Shown: positions 45,322 to 54,869, counted from the first letter of the stretch. The stretch: 64,000 nucleotides of DNA from Terasakiispira papahanaumokuakeensis (GCF_001709345.1 NZ_MDTQ01000001.1:2331202-2395201); one strand, 5' to 3'. Numbers and translations: made by a program. Notes: generated by a model not told the origin, from the sequence alone.

Positions 45322-45979
45322 TAACGTTTTCAGCCATACGACGGCCGCGCTCATTCAAAAACCAACGCAACCCCCACTCAGTAGTCACTTTGCTAGCCAG
45401 ACCTTTCTGCATCAGCACCTGCAAAGATTTGTGCAGAGACTGCTCATCCATCTCGACATCATTGAGCAAACTCTCTTGTGTCCGGAAGATATGGCGTCCC
45501 GTTCCCAGGACTTTCAACGTCTGTGTTGATGCCACATCGAGCCCATCCACCAAAGCCTGGTCTTCCTCTGATAAGGCCGCCATTTCGGTTTCGGTCTCAA
45601 CCATCGGCAACAGTAACTCGCGAAGTTGACGCACATCTGCGGCAATTGCTTCGACGTCTTGCTTAGCCGCCTCAGAAGCCTGCAAAGTGCGATCAACATC
45701 ATTGGTCACCACAACGCGAGAGGCGATCGCGGCAATCAAACATAAACCAATGTAGATCAACAACTTACCGGCATCATCTTGGCTTTGCGTGACCATTTCA
45801 CTGCCGACAAGATCGAGCACAACCGGGACCAAAAAAGCCGCCCCAACACCGACCACAACGCAACGCGCCATTTTCGTGGTATCTCGATTGCTCTGATTCA
45901 GTAAAAAGTAGTTGATCAGCCCGCCAAATACTCCAGCCAGCAGCATAACTAATGTCAAAACGATGACGAATGCGACCAT
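45317..45979 (-). CDS. Membrane protein with YEATS-associated-helix-like region and C-terminal winged helix
   Basis: 220 residues. Three hydrophobic helices (about 3-27, 38-60, 72-90) contain GGLINYFLL, VGAAFLVPVVLDLVGSEM and IGLCLIAAIASRVV. This pattern resembles the YEATS-associated helix membrane family. A coiled-coil stretch (about 98-140) and a winged-helix-like end (about 150-218, with ESLLNDVEMDEQSLHKSL and LNERGRRMAE) follow. It may sense or signal at the membrane. Family assignment is from memory of the pattern only. It is monocistronic, with a repeat at its stop codon. Confidence 0.6.
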   Translation of the reverse strand: MVAFVIVLTLVMLLAGVFGGLINYFLLNQSNRDTTKMARCVVVGVGAAFLVPVVLDLVGSEMVTQSQDDAGKLLIYIGLCLIAAIASRVVVTNDVDRTLQASEAAKQDVEAIAADVRQLRELLLPMVETETEMAALSEEDQALVDGLDVASTQTLKVLGTGRHIFRTQESLLNDVEMDEQSLHKSLQVLMQKGLASKVTTEWGLRWFLNERGRRMAENVI

Positions 45980-46050
45980 AATTCAGTTCCCATAGTGTTA
46001 AGCACATCGTTGATTGTGGTGTGCTCAGTTACGTTACGTACTTAACCGTG

Positions 46051-46081
46051 TTGTGTATTTAATTACGTTGTTTATTTAATT
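46051..46081. repeat. AT-rich direct repeat, two units
   Basis: TTGTGTATTTAATT (46051-46064) and TTGTTTATTTAATT (46068-46081), with starts 17 bp apart, in an otherwise empty gap (45980-46266). The repeat lies upstream of the membrane-protein gene and could be a binding site or slippage product. Confidence 0.4.
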
Positions 46082-46266
46082 GAGTGATGTATCTGTGTTG
46101 TATTGCACTCAATTCCGTTGTGCATGCCATACCAAAGATTCAACAGCATGGCGGTGACCATAGATTACAAGTCTCAAGGCATGGCTCGCTCAGACTCAGC
46201 TCAACTGATTGATTAATCGTGGTTTGTTCTGTCCTTAGAAAGCGTAACTCATCGAAAGAACAAGCC

Positions 46267-46614
46267 TTAATCCGCATCGGCCTTATCAGTAACCATGCGG
46301 TAGCGCCGCCACCATCCTACCAATAACGCAATCCCCCAGGCCGCTAATAATGCCGCTATCATCATAATTAAAATAGGTAGACCGGCTTGTGGGCCTTGAG
46401 CCATCATCTCCAGCAGTGCCACAATCACCGCTGGCGCAACCTGCTCGGTATGTGGCCCAATAGGTGCGGGCACGACCAGACACACCAGCTCACTTAATAG
46501 AATGCCCAGCCATAAGGTAAAAGGAAGCCCGCGCAAAATACGCCAGCTGGCCAGTAACAACACTAAGCCGGAAGCCGCGTAGGCCCACCAGGCATGGAAT
46601 TCAAAATCAGTCAT
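46267..46614 (-). CDS. Small membrane protein of unknown function
   Basis: 115 residues with three or four hydrophobic helices (about 10-24, 28-48, 58-72, 78-101) and a short charged C-terminus (WRRYRMVTDKADAD). I do not recognise the family. It is transcribed away from the oligopeptidase gene across a 50-67 bp gap holding two palindromes. Confidence 0.6.
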   Translation of the reverse strand: MTDFEFHAWWAYAASGLVLLLASWRILRGLPFTLWLGILLSELVCLVVPAPIGPHTEQVAPAVIVALLEMMAQGPQAGLPILIMMIAALLAAWGIALLVGWWRRYRMVTDKADAD

Positions 46615-46623
46615 CGTATCCCG

Positions 46624-46663
46624 TATATCCGGATATATTTTCAGGGTCCGACATCATGTCGGA
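46624..46663. promoter_or_regulatory. Two palindromes in a divergent control region
   Basis: TATATCCGGATATA (46624-46637) and TCCGACA-TCA-TGTCGGA (46647-46663) lie side by side between the small membrane-protein gene and the oligopeptidase gene. They are operator-like; no regulator is identified. Confidence 0.45.
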
Positions 46664-46681
46664 GTGAGAGTCAATACTACT

Positions 46682-48778
46682 ATGCCGCTGACAGAAATAA
46701 AGAAACAAGCTGTAAACCTGATGCATCAAGCGACTCAGATCAGTGACCTGGAAAATGCCGCTCACCCGACAACACAGCAGTGGTTGTCATTAGCGCAACA
46801 GCATTTTGAAAGCAGTCGTCCTAAAACATTAGAAGACACCCTATACACTGAGCTATGTGCGCGCCAGCCTTTAGCCGATCAATCGACCCCGAGTCGCGAT
46901 GGAGACTGGATTTATTTTAGTCGAATTGGGGAAAACGACGACTATCCGACCTACTGGCGTTATCCTGCTGCAGGCTCAGCCGACCAAGCCCAGTGTTTTT
47001 TAGATGTCCGCCAGCTGGCTGCTCAGCACCGCTACCTAGATATCGGCAACATGGAGACCTCTCCAGACGGGATGAAACTGGCGATCAGCCTGGATACCCG
47101 TGGTGATGAACATTATTGTCTTCAGATTCTCGATCTCGAGACACAACGCTGGTTAGACTGGTCCATTGATGACATGAGCGGTGATTTTGTCTGGGCTGGC
47201 GATAGTCAAACACTGCTGATCACTCAGCTGGATGACCGTATGCGACCCGACAGCGTCTGGCGCCACCAAGTCGGTCAGCCAGAGGCTCACTGTATTTATC
47301 AGGAAACGACACGGCATTTCTGGCTCAGTTTGGGGCGGACCCTTTCGCGCCAATGGCTATTGATTGAAGCTTCCAGCAAGACCAGCACAGAAGTCCATCT
47401 ACTACCGGCTGAACAACCGGACTCCCCGCTATGCTGTTTGTGGCCACGCCAAACCGACGTCGAGATCAGCGTCAATCATCAGGGCCAACACTTTATTGTT
47501 TTATCTAACCATTTAGCGCGCAGCTGTAGCCTGCATGCCCTTCCCGAACAAGCCCTTCATCTGGAAGGTCAACAAGCGCCGACATTAAAAGACTGGCAAA
47601 CCATTATTGCCCCCCAAGACGACATCACACTGGACGGCTTTCAACTTCACCCTGAGCACTTGCTGATTGAAGAGCGCAGTCATCTGACCGGGCTCTGTCG
47701 GCTCAAAGTAATGGACTGGCCAAAAGCCAATCAGCAGGGGCATATCCCAGCACCGGGACAATCGCTCAACTATGTCGTCAAAACACCGGATGACTTATGT
47801 AGTTTGGATATTCTGCCTTCAGAATACCCTGCAAATGGACAAGCCCGCCTGGTTTTTGAATCACTCAGGCACCCGGCGGAAACTTGGTCTTTATCATTAG
47901 ATTCCGGCAACCACCAAGTATTGAAACAACAACAGGTGCACAACTTTGACAGTGCCGCCCTCAGCACCCGCTATTGCAGCGTTCTTTCAAGTGATGGCGC
48001 AGAAGTCCCCTTGCTCCTAGTCGCTCGTCGAGAGGTGCTCGAAAATGGCCATGCACCTCTAGTGATTTATGGTTACGGCGCTTACGGCGACTGCCTCGAC
48101 CCTTGGTTTTCATCAGCCCGGCTAAGCTTACTGGACCGGGGATGGATTTACGCTATTGCTCAAGTTCGAGGCGGCTCAGAAAAAGGGGATCAGTGGTACC
48201 AGGCCGGGCGGCAGCAGCACAAGCCTCATTCCTTTGACGATCTAGAAGCGTGTATTCGTTATGTGCTCGAAGAGAAGCTCACCAGCCCCGCTCAACTGGC
48301 GCTATGGGGCGGTAGTGCGGGCGGTCTTTTAGTCGGCGCGACCCTTAATCGATGCCCAGAATTGATCGGTACAGCGTTAATGGAAGTGCCCTTCGTTGAC
48401 TGCTTAAGAGCCATGCAGGACCCTTCTCTACCGTTAACGGAAGAAGAATATGAAGAGTGGGGCAATCCGTCAGATCCCGATATATTGGCTTTGATGCAGC
48501 AATATGATCCGATCAACAACTTGCCCCAGACTCGGCTACCTGAAGTACTCATGACCACAGGCCTGAATGATCCCCGAGTCCCTTACTGGCAGGTGCTGAA
48601 GTATTATGTTCAGTGGTGGACGCAGAATACGGATCCACAGCGTGAGCCTTTATTATATTGCCAGGACGAAGGCCATAGCGGTGCCAGCGCGCGCTTTGAA
48701 GGGTTCAGAGAAACAGCACGACTTTTAACCTTTCTTATTCATCATCAACCCTCTTCAACGACAGTCAGCACCTCATAA
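46682..48778 (+). CDS. S9-family prolyl oligopeptidase, oligopeptidase B-like
   Basis: About 698 residues: an N-terminal seven-blade propeller (about 60-390) and a C-terminal alpha/beta hydrolase (about 420-690). The catalytic Ser lies in WGGSAGG, the Asp in the TGLNDPRV region and the His in DEGHSGASAR. VRGGSEKGDQWYQAG is the typical oxyanion region. It hydrolyses short peptides in the cytoplasm; basic-residue specificity (as in PtrB) is likely but not proven. ATG 46682 is taken as start; a GTG at 46664 is possible. It lies upstream of a complete peptide importer on the same strand. Confidence 0.85.
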   Translation: MPLTEIKKQAVNLMHQATQISDLENAAHPTTQQWLSLAQQHFESSRPKTLEDTLYTELCARQPLADQSTPSRDGDWIYFSRIGENDDYPTYWRYPAAGSADQAQCFLDVRQLAAQHRYLDIGNMETSPDGMKLAISLDTRGDEHYCLQILDLETQRWLDWSIDDMSGDFVWAGDSQTLLITQLDDRMRPDSVWRHQVGQPEAHCIYQETTRHFWLSLGRTLSRQWLLIEASSKTSTEVHLLPAEQPDSPLCCLWPRQTDVEISVNHQGQHFIVLSNHLARSCSLHALPEQALHLEGQQAPTLKDWQTIIAPQDDITLDGFQLHPEHLLIEERSHLTGLCRLKVMDWPKANQQGHIPAPGQSLNYVVKTPDDLCSLDILPSEYPANGQARLVFESLRHPAETWSLSLDSGNHQVLKQQQVHNFDSAALSTRYCSVLSSDGAEVPLLLVARREVLENGHAPLVIYGYGAYGDCLDPWFSSARLSLLDRGWIYAIAQVRGGSEKGDQWYQAGRQQHKPHSFDDLEACIRYVLEEKLTSPAQLALWGGSAGGLLVGATLNRCPELIGTALMEVPFVDCLRAMQDPSLPLTEEEYEEWGNPSDPDILALMQQYDPINNLPQTRLPEVLMTTGLNDPRVPYWQVLKYYVQWWTQNTDPQREPLLYCQDEGHSGASARFEGFRETARLLTFLIHHQPSSTTVSTS

Positions 48779-48802
48779 TGCAGACGACATAAAACATCTA
48801 AG

Positions 48803-48826
48803 CCCCAGGATATTCCTGGGGTTTTT
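48803..48826 (+). terminator. Terminator after the oligopeptidase gene
   Basis: CCCCAGGA (48803-48810) pairs with TCCTGGGG (48814-48821), followed by five T residues. Confidence 0.9.
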
Positions 48827-49092
48827 ATTCATTCAGACTAAAGACTATTCGACCATTTTCCTATACATCATACATCACATGTTTATTGATTCATCCCCTT
48901 ATATCCCCTAGCTTAACCCTTAAGTCGTGCTTAGGGCCTGCAATGTGCTCATGCCCCTTTACCCCCAAAAAATTCAGTCCCAAGCCACCGATCACGGTCT
49001 TATCAAGATTAAGGCTTTCTCCTTAAGAGCAACCTTTTAGACCTTACAGTGACCCAAAGTGACCTTTAACAATTACAATAGGAACGTCAGTC
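48827..49092. other. Gap before the peptide transporter operon
   Basis: 266 bp with no ORF or RNA gene. It presumably carries the operon promoter. An AGGA lies about 10 bp before the first ATG. Confidence 0.35.
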
Positions 49093-50691
49093 ATGAAGTG
49101 TCTTAAATTACTGACTACAGGCTTACTCAGTCTGTTAATCAGCATTAGTAGTCATGCGCAAACCCCATCAGATCAATTGATCATTGGGATGAGCATGAAT
49201 AACCTTCTTTCCCTTGACCCAGCAGCTGCGACAGGTCTAGATGTTGTCAGTATTAATGCCAACCTTTATGACACGCTAATTGAACTTGATGTCGACAATC
49301 CGGCTCAAGTCAATCCAGGTCTGGCCGAAAGCTGGGAAATCAGCGATGACGGACGCACAATCACCTTCAAGATTCGTTCTGGTGTACAGTTCCACTCAGG
49401 AGAACCGCTCACGGCAAAAGATGTCGCCTGGTCCCTGCAACGGGTACTGAAACTGAATCTTGCATTGGCGACAACCTGGAAAACTTATGGCTTCACTGCC
49501 GACAACGTTGAGCAGTACATGCGGGCCACCGATGACCACACCTTCGTATTGGAACTGCCCGAAGCAACCGATCCTCAACTCGTTGTTTATACCCTAGGGA
49601 GCTCTCCCAGCGCCTTTATTCTTGACCGTAAAACGGTCTTGGAACACCAAGAAGACGGTGATTTGGGCCACCAATGGCTGACATCAAATGCAGCCGGTTC
49701 AGGCGCTTTTATCTTAAACCGGTGGAGAGCCAAAGAACTTCTGCTGATGAGCCGTAATGATTATTATTGGCGTGAACCATCCCAATTACGACGCGTGATC
49801 ATGCGACACATGAATGAGTCGCAATCCCTACGTTTGATGATGGAACGCGGCGATATCGACGTTGCCTACGGCATGTCAGTACCCGATATTGAAGCCATGC
49901 GTAAAACAGCCAACGTCGATATTCAGGCTGTTCAACGCGGTACTATGTACTATGCCGCTGTCAGCATGAAAGATCCAAAATATGCCAAACAAAAAGTGCG
50001 TGAGGCCATTCGCAGCTTGATTGACTACCGCGGCATTAATAAAAGTGTCATGCAGGATTACGGGGTATTTCACCAGCGCCCAGTCAAACTAGGACTGGAG
50101 GCAACATTACCTGAACCGGGCTATCAATTAGATGTTGAAAAGGCCAAAAAACTTTTGGCTGAAGCCGGTTATCCAAATGGATTCAAGACCTCAATTCGCG
50201 TTTTATCCGAAACCCCTTTTATTAATATTGCGACCAATATCCAGTCGACATTAGCACAAGCCGGTATTGATGCCAGCATCATCACGGGGACAGGTAATCA
50301 GGTTTATGGCGCCATGCGAGATCGTGATTTTGAAATCATTGTAGGTCGTGGTGGTGGCGGTATCGAACCACATCCATACTCAAGCTTACGCTCTTTAGTC
50401 TATAACCCAGACAACCGAGATGAAGCCAAACTCACAAACTTCCAAGGCTGGCGCACAGGCTTCTACAGCCCCGAAATCAACCAATTAATTGAAAACGCTT
50501 TAGTCGAAAAAGATGCCGATAAACAACTGAGCATGTATCGGGATGTGCAGCGGCTTTATGACGAAAAAGTCGGGGCTATTTTCCCAATTTCACAAATGGT
50601 TAACACCGTCGCATTGCGGAGTGACGTACAGCATTATCGTGTTCACCCAGCAGCGACAACACGCCTGCGTGAAGTTTCTAAGCAACGTTGA
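49093..50691 (+). CDS. Peptide ABC importer, periplasmic binding protein
   Basis: 532 residues of the SBP_bac_5 (DppA/OppA) family. Sec signal peptide with cleavage after about 22 (SSHAQ). Conserved start of the mature domain (LDPAAATGLDVVSINANLYDTL), the family signature region NPGLAESWEISDDGRTITFKIR, and ASNLA-like NAAGSGAF. No lipobox cysteine, so it is soluble in the periplasm. Heads a five-gene importer operon. Substrate could be a di- or oligopeptide; the ligand cannot be read out. It has the size of DppA-type proteins. Confidence 0.9.
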   Translation: MKCLKLLTTGLLSLLISISSHAQTPSDQLIIGMSMNNLLSLDPAAATGLDVVSINANLYDTLIELDVDNPAQVNPGLAESWEISDDGRTITFKIRSGVQFHSGEPLTAKDVAWSLQRVLKLNLALATTWKTYGFTADNVEQYMRATDDHTFVLELPEATDPQLVVYTLGSSPSAFILDRKTVLEHQEDGDLGHQWLTSNAAGSGAFILNRWRAKELLLMSRNDYYWREPSQLRRVIMRHMNESQSLRLMMERGDIDVAYGMSVPDIEAMRKTANVDIQAVQRGTMYYAAVSMKDPKYAKQKVREAIRSLIDYRGINKSVMQDYGVFHQRPVKLGLEATLPEPGYQLDVEKAKKLLAEAGYPNGFKTSIRVLSETPFINIATNIQSTLAQAGIDASIITGTGNQVYGAMRDRDFEIIVGRGGGGIEPHPYSSLRSLVYNPDNRDEAKLTNFQGWRTGFYSPEINQLIENALVEKDADKQLSMYRDVQRLYDEKVGAIFPISQMVNTVALRSDVQHYRVHPAATTRLREVSKQR

Positions 50692-50695
50692 GGCT

Positions 50696-50760
50696 CAGTC
50701 ACAAGTTAATGGTGAGTCGCAAGTTCATCGTGAGTCACGAATTAATGGTAAGTCACGAGG
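50696..50760. repeat. 18-bp imperfect tandem repeat, about 3.6 units
   Basis: CAGTCACAAGTTAATGGT, GAGTCGCAAGTTCATCGT and GAGTCACGAATTAATGGT at 50696, 50714 and 50732, then a partial unit at 50750. They fill the gap between the binding-protein and permease genes. The last unit runs into the ribosome-binding site of the permease. Confidence 0.75.
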
Positions 50761-50769
50761 AGCCCAATC

Positions 50770-51807
50770 ATGGCATTTTCGTCTGACACTATGGCATCAC
50801 GCGTCACTCAACGGTTACTCCATCGGATGGTGACCGTCAGTATTACACTCTTTGGCCTTTTGGCATTGACCTTCATGATTGGTCGTGTCATGCCAATTGA
50901 CCCCGTACTGACGGTTGTCGGCCCGGATGCCGATAGCTCTACCTATGAACAGGTTTATCAGGAAATGGGGCTGGACCAGCCCCTACTGGTACAGTTTGGG
51001 ATTTATCTACAAGATCTCGCTCATGGTGATCTGGGGAATGCGCTATTAACAGGAAAGCCAGTGCTAGATGACATTATCCGCGTATTCCCTGCCACATTGG
51101 AACTCGCCACGGTAGCCATTATTTTCGGCATCGTGATTGGCATCCCCATGGGGGTCTACGCCGCGACTCAAAAGGGACGATTGACCGATCACATTATCCG
51201 AGTCATCAGCCTATTTGGTTACTCTACTCCTGTCTTCTGGGTTGGCATGATGGGCTTATTAATCTTCTATGCCTGGCTGAATTGGGTTGGAGGCTCTGGC
51301 CGTGTTGGGCTCGCTTACGAAGGGTTAGTTGAACCTGTCACAGGCATGATTCTGATTGACTCAATCATCGCCCGGGATTGGGAGGTCCTGGCCAGCGCAC
51401 TCAACCACGTCGTGCTACCCGCCTTTATCCTAGGGTTGAATTCAGTCTCTTTCATCGCACGAATGACCCGCAGCTTCATGCTGGAGCAGCTGTCTCAGGA
51501 ATACATTCTGACCGCTCGTGTTAAAGGCCTGCCGGAGCGCACAGTGATCTGGCGTCATGCTTTCCGCAACATCCTTGTGCAACTATTAACCATTGTGGCG
51601 CTGGCCTATGGCTCACTGCTCGAAGGCGCTGTCTTGATTGAAACCGTCTTTGCCTGGCCCGGTTTTGGTCAATACCTCACCAGTAGCATGATGCTGGGCG
51701 ATATGAACGCTGTGATGGCCTCAGTACTACTCATCGGTCTGATGTTTGTCACCTTAAACCTGGTCACAGACATGCTTTACCCCATTTTCGACCCGAGGAC
51801 GCGCTGA
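50770..51807 (+). CDS. Peptide ABC importer, permease (DppB-like)
   Basis: 345 residues, six helices. The N-terminal helix is followed by the family loop RVMPIDPVLTVVG and a late EAA-type loop (YILTARVKGLPERTVIWRHAFRN, cytoplasmic ATPase contact). GAVLIETVFAWPGFG is characteristic. GAGGAG lies 6-7 bp before the ATG. The stop overlaps the next start by one base. Confidence 0.93.
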   Translation: MAFSSDTMASRVTQRLLHRMVTVSITLFGLLALTFMIGRVMPIDPVLTVVGPDADSSTYEQVYQEMGLDQPLLVQFGIYLQDLAHGDLGNALLTGKPVLDDIIRVFPATLELATVAIIFGIVIGIPMGVYAATQKGRLTDHIIRVISLFGYSTPVFWVGMMGLLIFYAWLNWVGGSGRVGLAYEGLVEPVTGMILIDSIIARDWEVLASALNHVVLPAFILGLNSVSFIARMTRSFMLEQLSQEYILTARVKGLPERTVIWRHAFRNILVQLLTIVALAYGSLLEGAVLIETVFAWPGFGQYLTSSMMLGDMNAVMASVLLIGLMFVTLNLVTDMLYPIFDPRTR

Positions 51808-52715
51808 TGACTGCTGAAACTTCAATGACCGCCTCAACCTCAATGGGTTCTACGCATCCCAATCGATATCAAGCCCTATGGACGCTTTGTCAGGATAGCA
51901 CCAAGCGCTTACTGAAAAACCCGCTCACTGCAGTGGGGCTTGGTGTCGTCATTATGTTGTTATTAGTCGCTCTATTTGCACCTTGGCTCGCCACGCATGA
52001 TCCACTCGTGCAGAACCTCAATAACACCCTGAGCGCCCCCAGCGCAGCTCATTGGTTTGGTACCGATGAATTTGGCCGTGATATTTACAGCCGTTTGGTC
52101 CATGGTGCCCGAATTACGCTGTATATCATTTCACTGGTCACCGTCATTGTGGGCCCTATTGGTCTGGCCATAGGCGCGATATCAGGCTACTTCGGGGGCT
52201 GGGTGGATACGCTATTCATGCGAATCACCGATATTTTCATCTCTTTCCCGAGTCTTGTCCTGGCGCTGGCTTTCGTCGCCGCCTTAGGGGCGGGCCTGGA
52301 GCATGCGGTCATTGCCATCGCCCTGACCTCCTGGCCCCCTATTGCACGCTTAGCCCGTGCCGAGACCCTACAGCTCAGACAAGCCGACTATATTGTCGCC
52401 GTTCAACTGCAGGGCGCCTCTTCAGCGCGTATTTTGTGCCGTCACATTGTGCCGATGTGTTTATCGTCCGTCATTGTTCGCCTGACCATGAATATGGCCA
52501 GCATCATCCTGACAGCAGCAGGTTTAGGCTTTTTAGGGTTAGGTGCGCAACCGCCACTTCCCGAATGGGGGGCGATGATTTCAACTGGACGAAGCTACAT
52601 GCTGGAATCCTGGTGGCTGGTTGCCTTCCCCGGCGGCGCCATCTTATTGGTCAGCCTCGCCTTCAATCTATTAGGTGACGGCTTACGTGACCTACTCGAT
52701 CCACGTAGCGAATAA
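51807..52715 (+). CDS. Peptide ABC importer, permease (DppC-like)
   Basis: 302 residues. A Ser/Thr/Met-rich N-terminus precedes six helices. HWFGTDEFGRDIYSRLVHGAR and the EAA loop (VQLQGASSARILCRHIVP) are diagnostic of DppC/OppC. TGATG overlap with the preceding gene. Confidence 0.93.
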   Translation: MTAETSMTASTSMGSTHPNRYQALWTLCQDSTKRLLKNPLTAVGLGVVIMLLLVALFAPWLATHDPLVQNLNNTLSAPSAAHWFGTDEFGRDIYSRLVHGARITLYIISLVTVIVGPIGLAIGAISGYFGGWVDTLFMRITDIFISFPSLVLALAFVAALGAGLEHAVIAIALTSWPPIARLARAETLQLRQADYIVAVQLQGASSARILCRHIVPMCLSSVIVRLTMNMASIILTAAGLGFLGLGAQPPLPEWGAMISTGRSYMLESWWLVAFPGGAILLVSLAFNLLGDGLRDLLDPRSE

Positions 52716-52726
52716 CAGGAGCCGAG

Positions 52727-53575
52727 ATGACAACATCAAAACTGACGGTCAAAAATCTGGGCGTTCGCTTCAATCAAGATGGCCACTTTGTCGATGCGGT
52801 GCGTAACGTATCCTTTACGCTCGGACAAGAAAAGCTGGCGATTGTAGGAGAATCGGGTTCAGGTAAATCCACAGTAGGCCGCAGCTTATTACGCCTTCAC
52901 CCACGTACCGCTGAGATCAAAGCTGACGCACTTCAGTTCGGCGATATCGACTTGCGCCACGCATCAGACAAAACCATACAGCAGTTACGTGGCGGCCGCA
53001 TGGCCATGATCATGCAAGATCCCAAATACTCTTTGAATCCGGTAATGAAAGTGGGCGATCAAATCGCTGAGGCCTACCGTGCTCATCACCGTGCCACGCG
53101 TAAAAGTGCCAAGCAGAAAACCTTGGAGATGCTTGATAAAGTCCATATTCGTGACCCAGAGCGTGTCTACGATCTTTATCCTCACGAGGTTTCCGGTGGT
53201 ATGGGTCAGCGCATCATGATTGCGATGATGATGATTCCCGAACCAGAAGTCATTATTGCCGATGAGCCCACCTCAGCACTGGATGTATCTGTCCAGCAAC
53301 AAGTACTCAGCATTCTTGATGAATTGGTGACAGAACACCACCTGGGACTCATTTTCATCAGTCACGACCTCAACCTGGTCCGTCAGTTCTGTGACCGAGT
53401 GCTCGTCATGTATGCCGGCCAAGTGGTCGAATCGATTGCAGCCGCTGACCTTGACCATGCTGAACACCCCTACACACAAGGCCTGTTAAGTGCACTTCCC
53501 AGTGTGACAGAAAGACGTCCACGCTTACCGGTACTTCAGCGAGATCCTCGCTGGTTGACAGCAACAGGAGCTTAA
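52727..53575 (+). CDS. Peptide ABC importer, ATP-binding protein (DppD-like)
   Basis: 282 residues. Walker A GESGSGKST (about 43-51), signature SGGMGQR, Walker B VIIADEPTSALD. Q-loop region QDPKYSLNPVMKVGDQIAE is typical of peptide importers. The C-terminal oligopeptide-transporter extension is short and lacks the cysteine cluster expected of the [4Fe-4S] DppD type. AGGAG before the ATG. Confidence 0.92.
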   Translation: MTTSKLTVKNLGVRFNQDGHFVDAVRNVSFTLGQEKLAIVGESGSGKSTVGRSLLRLHPRTAEIKADALQFGDIDLRHASDKTIQQLRGGRMAMIMQDPKYSLNPVMKVGDQIAEAYRAHHRATRKSAKQKTLEMLDKVHIRDPERVYDLYPHEVSGGMGQRIMIAMMMIPEPEVIIADEPTSALDVSVQQQVLSILDELVTEHHLGLIFISHDLNLVRQFCDRVLVMYAGQVVESIAAADLDHAEHPYTQGLLSALPSVTERRPRLPVLQRDPRWLTATGA

Positions 53576-53577
53576 CC

Positions 53578-54354
53578 ATGACAATGATTGATATTCAGTC
53601 ACTTGATTTAAGCTTTGGTCATGGGGCTCAACAAGCCCATATCCTGAAGTCGATCCAACTGGCGATCGACGAAGGCGAATCCTTTGGCCTAGTCGGTGAG
53701 TCTGGATCGGGTAAAACCACAATTTTACGTTGCTTAGCAGGCCAATATAACCATTGGACAGGCCATATCAGTGTCAACAATCAACGGCTTTCTCATCGGT
53801 TGGACCGAGCGCGGTGCCGTTTGATGCAAATGGTGTTTCAGGACCCTTATGGCTCGCTTCATCCACGCCATACCATTGAGAGTATTTTGGCTGAGCCATT
53901 AAAAATTCATGGTATTGATCAACGCCATGAACGTATTGGTCAACTATTGAGCAAAGTCGGGTTAGATGACAGCTTCCGCTACCGTTTCCCTCACCAACTG
54001 TCTGGAGGGCAACGCCAACGGGTCGCCATTGCGCGGGCGCTGATTTTAGAGCCAAGAATTCTGCTGCTAGACGAGCCAACGTCCGCTCTGGATGTATCGG
54101 TCCAAGCTGAAATATTAAATCTACTCTCAGAGTTACGTCAGCGAGAAGGGCTCACTTACCTCATGGTGACACATGACCTTGGAGTCGTCGCTCACCTCTG
54201 CGATCGCATTGCCGTCATGCAACACGGTGAAATTCTGGAGGTTCTGGGGACTGATGAACTGTTAGCAGGGCAAGCACAACATCCATACACTCAAATGCTG
54301 ATTACTCATAGCCGCCATAAAAGTGAAGTACCAGGGCAAGTGACTAGGGTCTGA
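53578..54354 (+). CDS. Peptide ABC importer, second ATP-binding protein (DppF-like)
   Basis: 258 residues. Walker A GESGSGKTT, Q-loop QDPYGSLHPRHT, signature LSGGQRQRV, Walker B ILLLDEPTSALD. Completes the importer as its fifth gene, 2 bp after DppD-like. Slightly shorter at the C-terminus than typical DppF. AGGAG precedes the ATG by about 8 bp. Confidence 0.92.
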   Translation: MTMIDIQSLDLSFGHGAQQAHILKSIQLAIDEGESFGLVGESGSGKTTILRCLAGQYNHWTGHISVNNQRLSHRLDRARCRLMQMVFQDPYGSLHPRHTIESILAEPLKIHGIDQRHERIGQLLSKVGLDDSFRYRFPHQLSGGQRQRVAIARALILEPRILLLDEPTSALDVSVQAEILNLLSELRQREGLTYLMVTHDLGVVAHLCDRIAVMQHGEILEVLGTDELLAGQAQHPYTQMLITHSRHKSEVPGQVTRV

Positions 54355-54363
54355 TAAAAGGCA

Positions 54364-54386
54364 CGCCTCCTGAGACAAGGGAGGCG
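54364..54386. terminator. Stem-loop between the importer operon and ycgN
   Basis: CGCCTCC (54364-54370) pairs with GGAGGCG (54380-54386) between two convergent genes. The plus-strand side is followed by TTATCTTGCTTTTA. Confidence 0.6.
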
Positions 54387-54416
54387 CTTATCTTGCTTTT
54401 ATAATGGACCTTGCTT

Positions 54417-54869
54417 TTACAATGGAAGCTGGGGCTTGATCCACAAAATAATATGATCTTCGTAATCCTCTTCATCCACATCGGCCTCACTCACGGTACG
54501 ATGACGCACGCTAATACCCGCTTCGTGCACACTGTCTGCACGCCCCGAAATGAGCGGATGCCATACCGGCAAAGGACGATCTTGGTAGCGCAGCCGATAA
54601 GCGCATGTCGGCGGCAACCAATCATAAATTTCATCTTCTTGCGCTCGAATCGACAGACAATCCGGCACTTGCTTTAAACGATTAGGATAGTCGCGACAAC
54701 GGCACTGTTCAGGATCAAATAAATGACAGGCGATATCAGTAAAGAAGACCGCATCATCATCTTCATCCTGCAACTTATGCAGGCAACAACGCCCGCAGCC
54801 ATCGCATAAGGCTTCCCATTCATCGTTAGACAATGAAGCTAAAGGGGCTTCCCAAAAACGTTCGCGCAT
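54417..54869 (-). CDS. ycgN: YcgN-family (UPF0260) cysteine-cluster protein
   Basis: 150 residues. N-terminal cysteines in LCDGCGRCCLHKL (C22, C25, C28, C29) and further ones (CHLFD, CRCRDYP, PDC, PTCAYR) fit the metal-binding UPF0260 family. A biochemical role is not established. It overlaps the ycgL stop by one base (TAATG) and closes the rnd-ycgL-ycgN operon. Confidence 0.9.
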   Translation of the reverse strand: MRERFWEAPLASLSNDEWEALCDGCGRCCLHKLQDEDDDAVFFTDIACHLFDPEQCRCRDYPNRLKQVPDCLSIRAQEDEIYDWLPPTCAYRLRYQDRPLPVWHPLISGRADSVHEAGISVRHRTVSEADVDEEDYEDHIILWIKPQLPL

